Shown piece after piece: positions 45,463 through 56,667 of a stretch of DNA of 64,000 bases (the stretch's first letter is position 1; every line of letters begins with the position of its first letter). Location of the stretch: assembly GCA_019973155.2 (NCBI GenBank), contig BPQB01000014.1, positions 62,001-126,000 on the forward strand, given 5' to 3'. A program made the position numbers and the translations under genes. The DNA is from Phanerochaete sordida. Lineage: Eukaryota > Basidiomycota > Agaricomycetes > Polyporales > Phanerochaetaceae. Below the pieces are notes generated by a model. The model did not search any database, was not told the origin of the DNA, and saw nothing but the letters and a program-made list of their open reading frames with translations.

Positions 45463-46882
45463 ATGACAGAGACTCGCATCCTCCTCTCCGAGGAGTATGT
45501 CCAGAACTGCTTCCACAGCTACCTCAAGTCGGCCCTCACTCAGGCCAAGGCGGAGAGATTGCTGGACACTGAGCTGCTATCGAGTGCAGAGGCAGACCTG
45601 ATGATAACTGGTGAGTGTGTTTGCTCCTCGGCTCGAGAGTTTGCTCAACAGGCAGATAGGACCCGCACTGTGTCTCTACTTTGCCGCACTACGTTCCACT
45701 ACCAGCCCTCCATCCGTCCCTCTGCCACGACAATCCAAGTCTTCAGCACCTCCGACAGCCCTCTCAACGAATAACTGTCCAGAGGCCTTCCGGCCTTTCC
45801 TGGAAGTATGGGCGACTACAGTGCCCAGCATCCAGGCTCTCGCACCGGAACACCAGCACGACCTGGCGCGTATCATCTGCGGTCTTCCTCCTCTCGCACG
45901 CCCACCCCACTCTGGACTCAATGCCCTGTCGGCCGATTTGCGCGCAGTCGCCATTGAAATCAGCATGCGCCGCACCTTCCAAGACCGATACGCGTCGGAC
46001 CTTCAGGCTGCCATTGACGCTGGAGCACCGCAGAGCGGCCGTTCGCGGGTGAAGGCGAGCTTTGTCCCGCCGCCAGTGTACGAGCCGACGTCCCCAGCGA
46101 CTTCCACAACCTCGCTCCACTCTCCCACACCCTCGCAATCAAGCCTCCGCTCCCCTTCACCCTCCACATCCTCTTTCCGCTCTGTCTCACCCCTACCCTC
46201 GCCCAGCATACTCGGCCCAGACTCGCCGGCGATAGAGTTCATACGTGAAACCCTCTATGCTGCGCTCGGCGACGTTCTGGAACGGACGCCGGCGCTGCGG
46301 CGGATGCTGCGGCGCGACCCAGCGCGCGCGTACTTCTCGGCCGTGGCACTCGCCATCCTGGACGTCGCGCAGACGGCCGTCGTGCCCGAACACGCAGTCG
46401 GCGCAGGCGAGCCGGGCATCCGCGGCGTCCTCGGCAAGACCCTCACGCTCGGCGAGTGCCCGCGCGAGCTGCGCCCGTTCATGCAGGAGCTCTGCGCGAT
46501 CGGTGTCGCCACGGCCGAGATCGTCGAGGACGACACGCTCGTGACCGTGCGCGCGCTCAGCGAGGGCCGCGACGCGCCTGAGCCGCGCATGGACCGCGTG
46601 CGCGAGATCCTCCGCGGCGGGGTCGGCTGGGCGTACGACAAGCACCACGAGCGCGACCCGCAGGCGAACGGCGCCGCGAACGGGACTGCGAACGGGACGA
46701 GCAATGGCAACGGCAGCCCCGTGCGCCCGAGCGACTCTCGCAGGCGGACGACGTCGACGGAGAACCGCGCGGTCGCGTTCGCGAACCGGATCAACGCGCT
46801 CGCGCTCGCGATGACGAAGCTGCGCGCGTTCCGTGAGCGGCAGGACGCGGTGTTCAAGGTGCTTGCAGGTGTGCAGGGGTGA
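45463..46882 (+). CDS. Hypothetical protein, basidiomycete type
   Basis: Exons 45463-45610 and 45783-46882, joined over a 172-nt intron (GTGAGT to GTCCAG), give 415 residues in frame. Residues 1-49 (MTETRILLSEEYVQNCFHSY, then LTQAKAERLLDTELLSSAEA) look helical. After the intron come EAFRPFLEVWATTVPSIQAL and IEISMRRTFQDRYASDLQAA, a low-complexity Ser/Pro/Thr linker of about 60 residues, and a second helical block, EFIRETLYAALGDVLERTP to ILRGGVGWAYDKHHERDP. It ends with an Asn/Gly/Thr-rich linker and a helix. No signal peptide, membrane span or catalytic motif is visible. The long intron may instead be two short ones. No family is recognised. Confidence 0.6.
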
Positions 46883-47631
46883 TAGTGTGGTGGCGGCATG
46901 CATTGTACAGAGCTTCGCCGTGACGATCTGACTTATTGTTGAGTTATATGTTGCTTGTATCACAGACTATTCCCGATTGGCTTTGCCGCTGTGCTCATAC
47001 CCTTGACTTTTGTATACCTAGTATCCTACTACGCATCCTGTACGTTAATCGATAACCTTGTATCCATGGCTGAAGACCGTACGACAGAGTTCCATCCGTC
47101 CCGGGGGCTATAGCATCCGCAGCAGCTGAGAAGTGCTTCCTCGTGTTGACCGCTCGCATGTCGGTGCAGGCCGAACATTCGGGTCCTATTAATGGAGAAC
47201 GCACTGCGGACATAGCCTTCATCGACCTCGCGGAAAGCACACGGCCTCCTGCATGGGGGTCCACCTGAGGCCGTGCCCACTTTGCCCTTTGCTCACCACC
47301 ATCCTCCACCTCAGGTTGAACGCGACATTGTCTACGACTTCGCCTCTCAGTGTTTATTTCAAGTACGTGTACGACTATTGTGGCGTGTGGCCGTATGTCT
47401 CTAATATCGGACTGCTGGACAGATCTGCTTTTACGCTCAGGAAATTCGACTTTGTCTTCCAGCGCTCTCGGGACCTAGCGAGGGGAGTGTATACGCTACT
47501 CCTCGGTACGCTACTCGACTTATACTTTCGTACACAGACTCCAAGCGGACGCTGTATTTCCGTTCTTCGACAGAGCCCCCCACAAAAATATAAAAATCCG
47601 CTTGACTAAGCTATTGGTCAATTTTCCATAA
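46883..47631. other. Intergenic upstream of the TPR-CHAT gene
   Basis: No gene was seen. Short frames near 47000-47300 (both strands) lack motifs. ACAAAAATATAAAAATCC at 47582-47599, about 35 bp before the ATG, is a good TATA-like element for the gene at 47632. Confidence 0.45.
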
Positions 47632-50600
47632 ATGCGTCCTTCACGAGGCGGCGTACACACATCGAGACCCTTGTCCGCCTCCGGCCCACGTGCCGGTATC
47701 TCAGACGATGAGCACTCGTCGATATATCACCGGGTTCAAGGCTCTGTGTTAGACTTCTTCAGGCGTGCTTCGACTCCCAACTCTGCCGATCTCGGTGCTA
47801 GCGAGGGCTATGATACTCCCGGTCCCCATGCACTTCATCCTTCCTCTATCCCAGGCCGCGTACACGTTCCGATGAATGCTCCCACTCCGCTCTCTACGCC
47901 TGAAGCCCACTCTAGTCTCGAACAGATTCCCCCTCCCCAATTGACGGTTGGCCCCCTAACGCGCACGGACGCACTTGCTCAAGACATATCTGATGCTATG
48001 CAGTCGCATATCCCCCTTCCAATGACTCGCTCTTTGGGCGTAGCCCCCTTCCCGCATGCGATCAATGAAACTTCGCTTTGGCTGGACACACGGATGTTGT
48101 CTGACTCCGAACTTCAGGATGTTATCGGGCAGGGCCGCGTCAGGCTCGCTTGCCCTGCAGAGCCACTGGCTCGCCAAGCGATTTTGTGCCAACTTGCAGG
48201 AGTATTGCTGGACCGTGCAAGTCGCTCTGCTGTCGAACGGTCGGCCCTCGACGAGGCCGTCGGCTTTTTGGAAGAGGCAGCCGCCTTAGAACGCAACTGC
48301 ACGTCCAGAAGGTGGGAGATCCTTGTGAAGCTCGCACAATCTTTAACATGGAGATACACTCGGACCCGAAATTTTGACGATCTCTACCGGTTCATAGCTC
48401 TTTATGAGGAAGCTCGCGGAATCCGCGAAACTGTGGAGGTGCTGCACGCGCTGGCAGAGGGCTTGGTCGAGCGATTTCGCCTCTCTGGTGATCCAAGGGA
48501 CATGGACGAATCCATTCGACGAGAAGAAGAGACACATAATCTTCCTTGCCATCCTGCACCATCACATTCTTTCGCGTGGCTCTCCCAGAGTCTGTGGCAT
48601 CGCTACACTAGGTTCGGTGACATCAACGACCTCGATCGCTGCATATCGTTTCAGAAGAAAGCGCTTACATGCGTTCCCCACGACGCACGATATCCCCTCT
48701 TACTTGGACTGGCTCAGATCCTACACCAACGATCCACGTTGACTCGAGATATTACGTATTGCGACCAAGCCATATCCCATGTTCGCGAAGCGCGAGGTCT
48801 CTGCCCTATGGGCCATGCAGGCCACGTACACTGTCTCATGGCTCTTTCATATATGCTCGGCTTTCATTACATGCTCACAAATGACTTGAACGACATGAAC
48901 GAAGCCATAGACATCCATCGCGAGCTACTGAAAATCCCTCACGCGCCGAACCAACACAAGACACTACGCATGATGCTGTGCAACATGCTACACCAGAGAT
49001 CCGACCGCACTGGGAGTCTGACGGACTTGCAAGAGAGTATCGCCATGCAACACCAGGCTCTTTCGCTTAGTAACGAGGACCATCCTAAACACTTCATCTC
49101 AGGGATGCATCCGCCGACTGCAGCACGCATGCTGTACAGTCGCTTCATGCAGGATGGGCAGCGTGGAGACTTGGACCAGTGTATCACTATCTGGCGCGAA
49201 GTAATCTCGACTTGCCCTCCGAATCATCCAGAACGACATGCATATCTATCCCTCCTCTCGCAAGCGCTTTGCGACCGCTGCGAAGTGTCTGGAGATCCCC
49301 GCGACTTAGCGCAGTGGGTAGCACTTTGCGAAGAGAACCTTGCAACGTGTCCAGACGATAGGCGAGTCATGGCTCAAATACGATGGGCGATGGCGCTGCG
49401 CGCTCGCTTCCGCATGCATGAAGATTTATCCGACCTCGAACAAGCTACGAAGACTCTCAGAGGCCTTCTTCCTCTATGTACTACAAGCGGCCCTGAACGG
49501 CGACAGCTACTTGTTCAGCTCTCATCCTTCTTAGTGGACCAGTTCCAAATATCCGGAAATGCGCAGGATATAGACGATTCCCTAGCCCTTATTCGAGAAG
49601 CAATGGGGCTCTGTCCGCCAAGTAGAACGGACGGTGTCTACTCCTCAATCGTCAAGCATCTAGCTCACTCTCTGTATACGCGATTCACTGCAACAGGAGA
49701 TGGTAGTAACCTAGATGAGTGCATAACCTGTCTACGGGCATGCCTCGTCAATGAGCTACCCGGGAGCTTACCTCGCTCTGTGACGTTGGAGCTTTTGGGT
49801 GCCGCGCTATACAAGCATTTTGAACAAAGCGGAAATCTGGAGGACCTGCAACAATCCATCACATATTCTCGCCAAGCACTTATTTTGTCTTCACGCGTTC
49901 GCACAAGGTCTCGCCTTCCTTTGCTCCACCTGGCTCAAGCCCTGTGCACTCGATCGAGATGGTACACGAAGTCTGCCATGACAATTCATGAAATCGACGA
50001 GCGAAAACTCCACGATGATACACACGAAGCTTTCTGCGACACAGCTTCCTCCACGTATAGCCTAGGCGTCAGAGATCTTGACGAGGCTATCAAGGTGTAC
50101 CGTGATGTCATCAGTGTCGGTCACTCTGTCGTCGCATATATGGGCTTAGCAGCTGCCCTGCAAGCCCGGTTCCTGCAGAGCTTGGAGCGAGATGCCCTTC
50201 AAGAGGCTATCAACTGCTATCGCGAAGTTCTGGATGCTTGCGAAAGCAACACTTCTCAGCGCGCAAGAGTATTTTCTGAACTCTCTGCTTGCCTTCGCAT
50301 CCGCGCGACTTTGGACAGCAGTGATGACGACCTTCGAGAGTCGCTCGCTCACGCTCGCAATGCCATCGCCGTGACGCGTTCCAAGGAGACCTTCGCTCCA
50401 GTGCACACCGTTTGGGCTCTTGCAGCAGTTCTCATATCAAGTTATCGTGCTCATGGCCCAGCTAGCATCAGCTACTTGAACGAAGCACTCAATCTTTTGG
50501 AAGACTTTGTGACAAGCCCTCCGTGCACTATTCCTGCTGTGTTCTTATCCCGGCTAGCGGCCTACTGGGCGCAGGTGGCTCACGAGGAGGCTCATACCTC

Positions 50601-52230
50601 TACTGCGAAGGCGTACGAAGAAGCGATTGCCCTGACAGTATGTGCTCTGTCGATCCCTGCCACGCTGGAAGTCCAACACGATATTCTGCGCCACACCATA
50701 TTGCCACTTGCGCTGCACGCCGCATCTTATGCTCTCGAAAGCGGGAATGCTGATCTCGCCATACAAGCTCTAGAGAGTGGACGATATCTCTTATTGTCAG
50801 AGTTCCGCGGGTTTCGAGCGCCCCTGGGCAGGTTGCGGGACAGGGACAGCAAACTATACGACAAGTTCGTTGCTGCGACTCGTGCCTTGGAAATGCTCGG
50901 AACATCCTTTAGCGGAGAGTCCGCTTTTCCCACCGAAGCATTTTCAGCCCGCCCGCTATTTCCACGGGACCGTGCTGGTGTTACCATGGCAAGAAGAAAA
51001 GAGCTAAAAGCCGATCTGGACGTGACGGTAGAGACGATCCGACAATTGCCAGGATTCGCTGACTTCCTCAAGCCCCCGAAGTTGGATGTGCTGCTTCGCT
51101 CCGTTGCAAAAGAGGGGCCTGTACTCATCATTAACCACACCAAGTATCGATGCGACGTGGTCATTGTCTTGCAAGGACGATCTCCCGTTATCGTGCCCCT
51201 CGACGACGACTTTTATGCACGAACAATCGCAATGACCTCAGACTTGACCTGTGCTCGCCAGAACCTCCGCTCGGCTCAGAAGCATTACGGAGCTGTGCTA
51301 CGGCATATTTTAGAGGACCTAGGGGAGCTTTTTGCCGAGCCCGTGGTCCATGCCCTGAAAATCCTTGGCGTCCAGAAGAAGAGTCGCATCTGGCTTTGCC
51401 CTACCTCAGTTCTGACAGCATTACCCTTACATGCGGCCGGTCCCATTGGAAACTGGGATGATTACAGCAGCGCTCGTGATACTCATAGTATCCGCCCGAA
51501 ACGAGACAAGGCAAAAAGGGTTTATCTACAAGATCTGTTTGTCTGCTCGTATATCCCCTCCCTATCTGCTCTCATGGAAGCCCGAGAGAGTCAGAAGTCA
51601 GCAAATTTGCATCCCTCATCGTGCCCGTCCATCCTTGTAGTAGCCCAGCCGGGTGGCTCGCTGCATGCCGTACACGAAGAGCTTTCTGCGCTTCGTGATC
51701 TCCAGTTTTCCAGCACAGACTATTTGATCGGGGAAAATGCGCACCTGCAAGAGGTGCTACAGCAACTCACCTCCCATCCTTGGGTCCATTTCGCCTGCCA
51801 CGGTGTCCTGGAGTCTGGCGCTCCCTTCAAGTCTGCCTTCGTCCTAGCAGGTAGTGATCGGCTTACCTTGCTCGATATCATCAAGAGTCACATCCCATAT
51901 TCTGAGTTTGCATTCCTGTCGGCGTGCCACACAGCGAGTCAAACTAAGGATAGTGCGGCTGATGAAGTCCTCCACCTTGCTGCGGCCATGCAATTTTTGG
52001 GGTACCGAAGCGTTGTCGGAACAATGTGGCAGATGCAGGACAAGGACGGACCCGATCTGGCGCGGGACTTCTACCGCGAGATGTTCTCGAACTCCAACGC
52101 TGGAACGTATCCCTTGGAGACTGGCGGAAGAAAGGCCGCACGAGCGTTGAATATTGCAACGAGAGAGATGCGCAAGCGGAAACAGGTTACCCTGGAGCAA
52201 TGGGTCAATTTCATTCACACAGGAGCGTAA
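47632..52230 (+). CDS. TPR-CHAT protein (caspase-like peptidase fold)
   Basis: Single-exon gene of 1532 residues, rare in this intron-rich region. Residues about 1-150 are an unrecognised Ser/Pro-rich leader. From about 170 to 1050, helical repeats recur every 45-55 residues with RYTRFGDINDLDRCI, RFRLSGDPRDMDESI, RFQISGNAQDIDDSL and similar cores, the tetratricopeptide-like array typical of fungal CHAT proteins. The C-terminal CHAT domain (about 1200-1530) has the catalytic His in FACHG (His1390) and the catalytic Cys in LSACHTA (Cys1432), then VVGTMWQMQD and ARDFYREMF. Both dyad residues are present, so it may be an active peptidase of the clan that includes caspases, separase and the bacterial TPR-CHAT partner of gRAMP (Craspase). 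In fungi, CHAT genes are reported near gasdermin-like genes; none was recognised in this window. Confidence 0.88.
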   Translation: MRPSRGGVHTSRPLSASGPRAGISDDEHSSIYHRVQGSVLDFFRRASTPNSADLGASEGYDTPGPHALHPSSIPGRVHVPMNAPTPLSTPEAHSSLEQIPPPQLTVGPLTRTDALAQDISDAMQSHIPLPMTRSLGVAPFPHAINETSLWLDTRMLSDSELQDVIGQGRVRLACPAEPLARQAILCQLAGVLLDRASRSAVERSALDEAVGFLEEAAALERNCTSRRWEILVKLAQSLTWRYTRTRNFDDLYRFIALYEEARGIRETVEVLHALAEGLVERFRLSGDPRDMDESIRREEETHNLPCHPAPSHSFAWLSQSLWHRYTRFGDINDLDRCISFQKKALTCVPHDARYPLLLGLAQILHQRSTLTRDITYCDQAISHVREARGLCPMGHAGHVHCLMALSYMLGFHYMLTNDLNDMNEAIDIHRELLKIPHAPNQHKTLRMMLCNMLHQRSDRTGSLTDLQESIAMQHQALSLSNEDHPKHFISGMHPPTAARMLYSRFMQDGQRGDLDQCITIWREVISTCPPNHPERHAYLSLLSQALCDRCEVSGDPRDLAQWVALCEENLATCPDDRRVMAQIRWAMALRARFRMHEDLSDLEQATKTLRGLLPLCTTSGPERRQLLVQLSSFLVDQFQISGNAQDIDDSLALIREAMGLCPPSRTDGVYSSIVKHLAHSLYTRFTATGDGSNLDECITCLRACLVNELPGSLPRSVTLELLGAALYKHFEQSGNLEDLQQSITYSRQALILSSRVRTRSRLPLLHLAQALCTRSRWYTKSAMTIHEIDERKLHDDTHEAFCDTASSTYSLGVRDLDEAIKVYRDVISVGHSVVAYMGLAAALQARFLQSLERDALQEAINCYREVLDACESNTSQRARVFSELSACLRIRATLDSSDDDLRESLAHARNAIAVTRSKETFAPVHTVWALAAVLISSYRAHGPASISYLNEALNLLEDFVTSPPCTIPAVFLSRLAAYWAQVAHEEAHTSTAKAYEEAIALTVCALSIPATLEVQHDILRHTILPLALHAASYALESGNADLAIQALESGRYLLLSEFRGFRAPLGRLRDRDSKLYDKFVAATRALEMLGTSFSGESAFPTEAFSARPLFPRDRAGVTMARRKELKADLDVTVETIRQLPGFADFLKPPKLDVLLRSVAKEGPVLIINHTKYRCDVVIVLQGRSPVIVPLDDDFYARTIAMTSDLTCARQNLRSAQKHYGAVLRHILEDLGELFAEPVVHALKILGVQKKSRIWLCPTSVLTALPLHAAGPIGNWDDYSSARDTHSIRPKRDKAKRVYLQDLFVCSYIPSLSALMEARESQKSANLHPSSCPSILVVAQPGGSLHAVHEELSALRDLQFSSTDYLIGENAHLQEVLQQLTSHPWVHFACHGVLESGAPFKSAFVLAGSDRLTLLDIIKSHIPYSEFAFLSACHTASQTKDSAADEVLHLAAAMQFLGYRSVVGTMWQMQDKDGPDLARDFYREMFSNSNAGTYPLETGGRKAARALNIATREMRKRKQVTLEQWVNFIHTGA

Positions 52231-52696
52231 AGACTGTGTAAGTGCTTTACCTCGTGTCATATTTCCTGCATGCTGATTCCTCAGCACCGACATGATATCA
52301 AGATGGATGACGGTACGGTGATGATAGTAGTTTTTTGCAACGCTTGGCACTATGTACTACACCTCAATTATCGAGTTCGTGTTTAAACACCGATATTGTC
52401 ATATTTGACTGATCTCGTCTGGACCATGGTCATTGCTTAACCGTTGTTGAAGGATTTCGCTCCGAGCGCGACCTTTGCAATGCTGACCCTCGCGCAGGAT
52501 CTACTAAACCGCACCCGTATCAAATACTGAGTAAAGCAAGTTCCACATAGCACAAACGCTGCATGCTCACTAAGAACTGAGCTTGTGAACCGGCATCGAG
52601 GGTTTTGGTAGGGATCGTTTTGAGGTACTTACGAATTCGCGATGTATTGCATAGGCATGAGTAGGTTATATTTATACCGTTTCCTCAAGTTATCAT
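52231..52696. other. Intergenic, no gene recognised
   Basis: 3' flank of the TPR-CHAT gene and 5' flank of a tRNA. AT-richer than its surroundings; no open frame of interest. Confidence 0.45.
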
Positions 52697-52768
52697 GGCC
52701 GCCTGGCGAAATGGCATCGCGTCTGACTACGAATCAGGAGATTGCAGGTTCGACCCCTGCGGTGGTCA
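52697..52768 (+). tRNA. tRNA-Arg(ACG), copy 4 of 4
   Basis: 72 nt, identical to the other three copies, plus strand, followed after a short gap by a T-rich tract (AATTTTTTG) that could stop RNA polymerase III. Confidence 0.95.
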
Positions 52769-53222
52769 TCTCTGGGAATGTTTTTCTCGCTGTCCCAAAT
52801 TTTTTGTTAGTGCAGCACCGTAGCTACTAGCTAGTAGCTAATGCCCGCCCGCTGACCAGTGCCTGGGCGATGGCAAGTAAGCAGTGAGCAGTCGCAGCAC
52901 CTACTACCAGCTGTTTTGCCAGCCCCTGCGCGGGCAGCTGCCGATCCTCAAATTTGAAATGGCCATGAGGTTTCTCCTCTTGAGCTCTCGGCGACGTCTT
53001 GATACTCGAGCCAGCCCGTATCGACGAATCATCCAACTGTACAGCATGGGAAAATGTTCTCGGTATCTGACTTTGCGCGCTTCTCCAACGACTGTACAAC
53101 CTCGCTGTAGATGTCCTCGTACCGCTCTCAAATCGTAAACTCGTCTGCACGGCTCGTTACAAACACGTCGTCTACACAGCAATCATCTTCGGTTGTTATG
53201 ATGTTGGGGCTGAGTCAAGGCC
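52769..53222. other. Intergenic, no gene recognised
   Basis: Between the tRNA and the 3' end of ferric reductase 2. A 107-codon minus frame (52827-53150) has no motif and is not annotated. Confidence 0.4.
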
Positions 53223-55716
53223 TCACATAGTAAAGTCCTCGACATTGAGTTGCACACTTGCACCGCCGCGCAAGACGGCCAGCGGGCCCGCCCATTCAGA
53301 GGCGAGCGCAGACCGGGTAGCAGCGACGAGAAGCTCGGGACCCGAAACTATGCAGATGTCAGCTATACGGTACGGCGGCCAATCGATTATTGGATACTTA
53401 CTGTCCACAGACACCGTACCCCTCGCGGCCGTCACGATCTCCTTGAGGAGATTTTGCACGTCTGGCCGACCGAACCGCACGTCGACGCCCTTCAATTCAC
53501 AGTCAACGCTGCCGGCGTGCGAGCTGTCCGAGCCGCGCTCGAGGTCCTTCTCCTTCTCCGAGGCGTCCTTCTCGGACGAGTACGGTGGCGGTGGGCGGCG
53601 CTCGGTCGTGATTTCCCCGAAGGCGACGGGTGTCGTGGAGGCGGGCGAGTCGTGGTTGTCGGCGAGCGTCGGGACGCAGGACAGCGTCGAGGCGTGCGAG
53701 AGCTTCGGCTTGTCGGACGAGGTGACGTAGACCTGGATTGAGAGCTCGACATCGGGCGGGCAGCTGGCGACTGCCTTTTGGAGGTCATGGACTATCCAAT
53801 TGATATGCGCTGACGAGGACATCGGTCGGCTATTGGAGAAGAAAAGAAGGGCAAACGAACCTGTGTGCCTGACGGCCCAGATGAAGACGACGCGGCGGGC
53901 GAAAGCGGCACCTTTTCTCGCCTCACTAAAGACCATCGTCAGAGACTACCCGTGAGCAAGCTCGCGGCGACGTACAGGAGGATATCGCGCATCCGAGGGA
54001 TGGTATACGCGACGCCCGACCCGCCGGCGATAAAGACGCAGGTCTCGAACACTGTGATATCGGGCGGTGCACCGTATGGACCGTCCATGAAGAGGTGGAT
54101 ATCGCACGCCCCGCCCTCGGCTGCGACATGGTCGTACAGGCGGCCGGTTAGCCCCTGGCGCTTGCGGACGATCCACATGAGCTCGCGCTCGCGGTCGTCG
54201 ACCGTAGTCTCGCCAGGCGCGGGCGCGTCGAGCGGCTCGCTGAAGGCAGCGATCGTGAACGGATGGCTCTCGAGCGGGCCGATCGTCGGGAACGCGAGGA
54301 ACATGTGCTGGCCGGCCTTCCAGCCCGCGCCCCGGGCGAACGCACCGCGGCCGGTGAACGTCGGGAGGTAAAACGTGCGGCGGACGGTGATGCGGAGGGT
54401 GTCGTCGGAGAGGATCTCGACGCGCGCGGGCGCCTTACTTGGTGCTTGGAAGGACGTGAGCAGCACGTAGCGAAGGTACCGGCAGATGCGGTCCTGGCCC
54501 CAGATGACGAAGCACGGCCAGATGAAGTTATCGTAGCTGCGGCTTGGTCAACGTGGGTTACGATGACCAGAGTAGCGGACGTACGGGAAGCCCAGCGGAC
54601 CGCTGGTGTGAATCGTCGCCGCGACGAGGAACAGCCTAGAAGCAGATGTAAATCAGTTAGCGGACGGCATGATGAAGAATAAATACACACAAGACGAAAA
54701 TGACATGCGTGATCCAGAAAAACTCATAGAACCGTTGGCGGATGGGCTTGATGGACAGGACAGTAAGGATTGAGAACGACATCCCCGCTATGAAGCCACA
54801 GAACCGCCAAGTCTCAGTCCAGATTGGGGCATGGCCAGCGACGCTAGGGTGAGACTTCTGTCAGCGGCCGGTGGCGAGCTAGAGCTTCGGGGTGGCACGT
54901 ACATAGCGATGAAGTGCACCCAGATTTGTATCAAGATGAGCCGCGAGATGATGCGGTGCATGAGGTTGAGCTGCACGCGGGCGATCAGCGAACGACCTTG
55001 CAGCGATTCTAGATGTTGCTCACCTTCTCATGACTGATACCCGTGAGGTCTGGACGATAAAATGTGAGTTTCATACTGGTACGCGCAGGCTAACGACGTA
55101 CATTCAATTGCGTTGTTCTTCATCGCCAGAGCCACGATGAGCGGGAACTGGGAACATGCCATGTTGGCGGCGTGGGCTTGGATAGAACCATACTGTCGGT
55201 GCTGAGCTGGGGGCGATGATGAGGCGGGGCAGAGGACATGGAGTGGCTTGGTACGTACAGTAGACAACGTCCAAGATCAATAGCGCCGCGAGGTAGTTGA
55301 GCGTGAGGAACAGCTCCAGGAGGGTCATGTTGACCAAGGGGATGCGCCAGCGGAAGGCAGGGATCCTGATGAGCGCAAGCGCTGCGGCAGGGAGTCGTCT
55401 CAAAGATATGCGTCCGCCGCCTCCAGGTGACGTGTCGACGGTCGAGCGGTTCGTCGACGTATTGGAGGAGCGGCGGCGCAGACTACGTCGCTGCTTCCAC
55501 GCCCACATCACCGATACGACGTTGATGACGGTGGCGAAGCCAATGACGCCGGTATCCAAGAACCACATGCGGAACATGGATATCTGGCGCGGATACAACG
55601 GTCAATGGACATGACGGTAAGGCGAGGAGTATGAGACTTACCCTGGCCCATCTCTCACGTTCGTAGATGTACTCTAGGACGGCAGGCGGGAGTGGCTGGG
55701 AGGTCACTTCGCTCAT
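53223..55716 (-). CDS. Ferric-chelate reductase 2 (FRE family)
   Basis: Paralog of the gene at 38361-40921 with the same exon order, starting MSEVTSQPLPPAVLEYIYE (55716) and ending NVEDFTM (stop 53223). Features in order: MFRMWFLDTGVIGFATVI helix; MTLLELFLTLNYLAALLI helix; QHRQYGSIQAHAANMACSQF then PLIVALAMKNNAIE; LNLMHRIISRLILIQIWVH, with two His 13 apart; SFSILTVLSIKPIRQRFYEF then FWITHVIFV; ESHPFTIAAF (FAD); MDGPYGAPPDITVFETCVF then GGSGVAYTIP (NADPH); SSSAHINWIVHDLQKAVAS, a Ser/Glu/Asp-rich insert, and IVSGPELLVAATRSAL, where the usual Cys of the C-terminal CGP motif is Ser. A TATA-like CTTAAAAG lies at 55805-55798, and an iron-type GATA site at 56222. Probable plasma-membrane iron or copper reductase. 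Confidence 0.88.
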
Positions 55717-56667
55717 CGCGGAAGGTAGCGCGTGCGGGTAAAGAAGCGGGGAGGGACGGAGGGCAAGGGCACCTGACGAGCATGGTGCATCGACAGGCTT
55801 TTAAGACGTCCACCGTGGACAACTGCGGCACCGAAAGACCGAACTTTGCACGCAGAATGACGAGGCGCCTCGACGAGGTAGACCCCGCTCGGTGGTGGCG
55901 TCACGCAGGCCGTGCGGTAAAACTCCTGCAAATTTCGGATTGACAGTTCCACATTTTCGCGCTGGATGGCGAGGAGGAACGCGCCGCGTATGCACATGTT
56001 TGTTCAACCGCGCCTGTCTCCGTCCATTGCGGCCTCTGCGTGGGTATCCTGCGGTGCGGCCGGCGAAGAGGAAAATCCAGAAGGGTTCTCGACTCTGTTT
56101 GCGAAGGGTCGCACCGCATGCAGAGCAATCTTCATGACTCATTGTGCGAGGAACACTCGAACGTGAGTGGGCAGACACCGGTGGGTCCAGGGGGCTCCTT
56201 GATCAGCGTGCTGAGGCCGTTATCTGATAAGATAGACCGAGGATGCCGATTGCGCCAAGTTGATCGGGGATGCGGACGAGGGTCACCAGGAGTCCACGAA
56301 CGGCATCGGCTCGAGGAACGGCACAAAATGCTCTTCCAAGCGACCCCCGGAGCCCATCAATGAGGTCTGCGGGGCAATGCTGGCCATTGGAAGGCAAGAC
56401 AATGTGAAATCCGCGACGCTCGGACGGCAAAAACAGGCTGGAGCACTCACAAGCCTTACGCACTGGGATTGCCGCCGCTCGTTAGGTGAAGTGCATTGCC
56501 TTCGTTTCTAACAAGACGAAGCGGCATTAAATAGTGCTGCTGCGCTTCGCGTCGTTTTCTGGCTCATGAGGTCGGGAGCAAGGCGGCATTGGCGGCGGCA
56601 TACAGGAGGACCGCCGTGCTGTCGCTTACTCTGCGCCACGATTATACACAGGATGCCGTGATCACAA
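55717..56667. other. Promoter region of ferric reductase 2 and spacer
   Basis: Colinear up to about 56345 with the upstream region of reductase 1, so the promoter was copied with the gene. No gene is recognised between here and the tRNA-Leu. Confidence 0.5.
56222..56230 (+). promoter_or_regulatory. Iron-type GATA site of ferric reductase 2
   Basis: ATCTGATAA, within TTATCTGATAAGATAG, 506 bp upstream of the reductase 2 ATG. It is the T form of ATC(A/T)GATAA, where reductase 1 has the A form. Surrounding sequence is more diverged than the site, which suggests it is kept by selection. Confidence 0.7.

Noticed and set aside
45611..46882. Gene starting at 45611
   Set aside because: That position is a GTG inside a splice donor (GTGAGT). 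The real start is the ATG at 45463, with an intron between.
45463..46882. Gasdermin-like partner of the TPR-CHAT protein
   Set aside because: The neighbour is helical with a Ser/Pro linker and shows no gasdermin-like beta-sheet or lipid-binding features, so the pairing is not supported.
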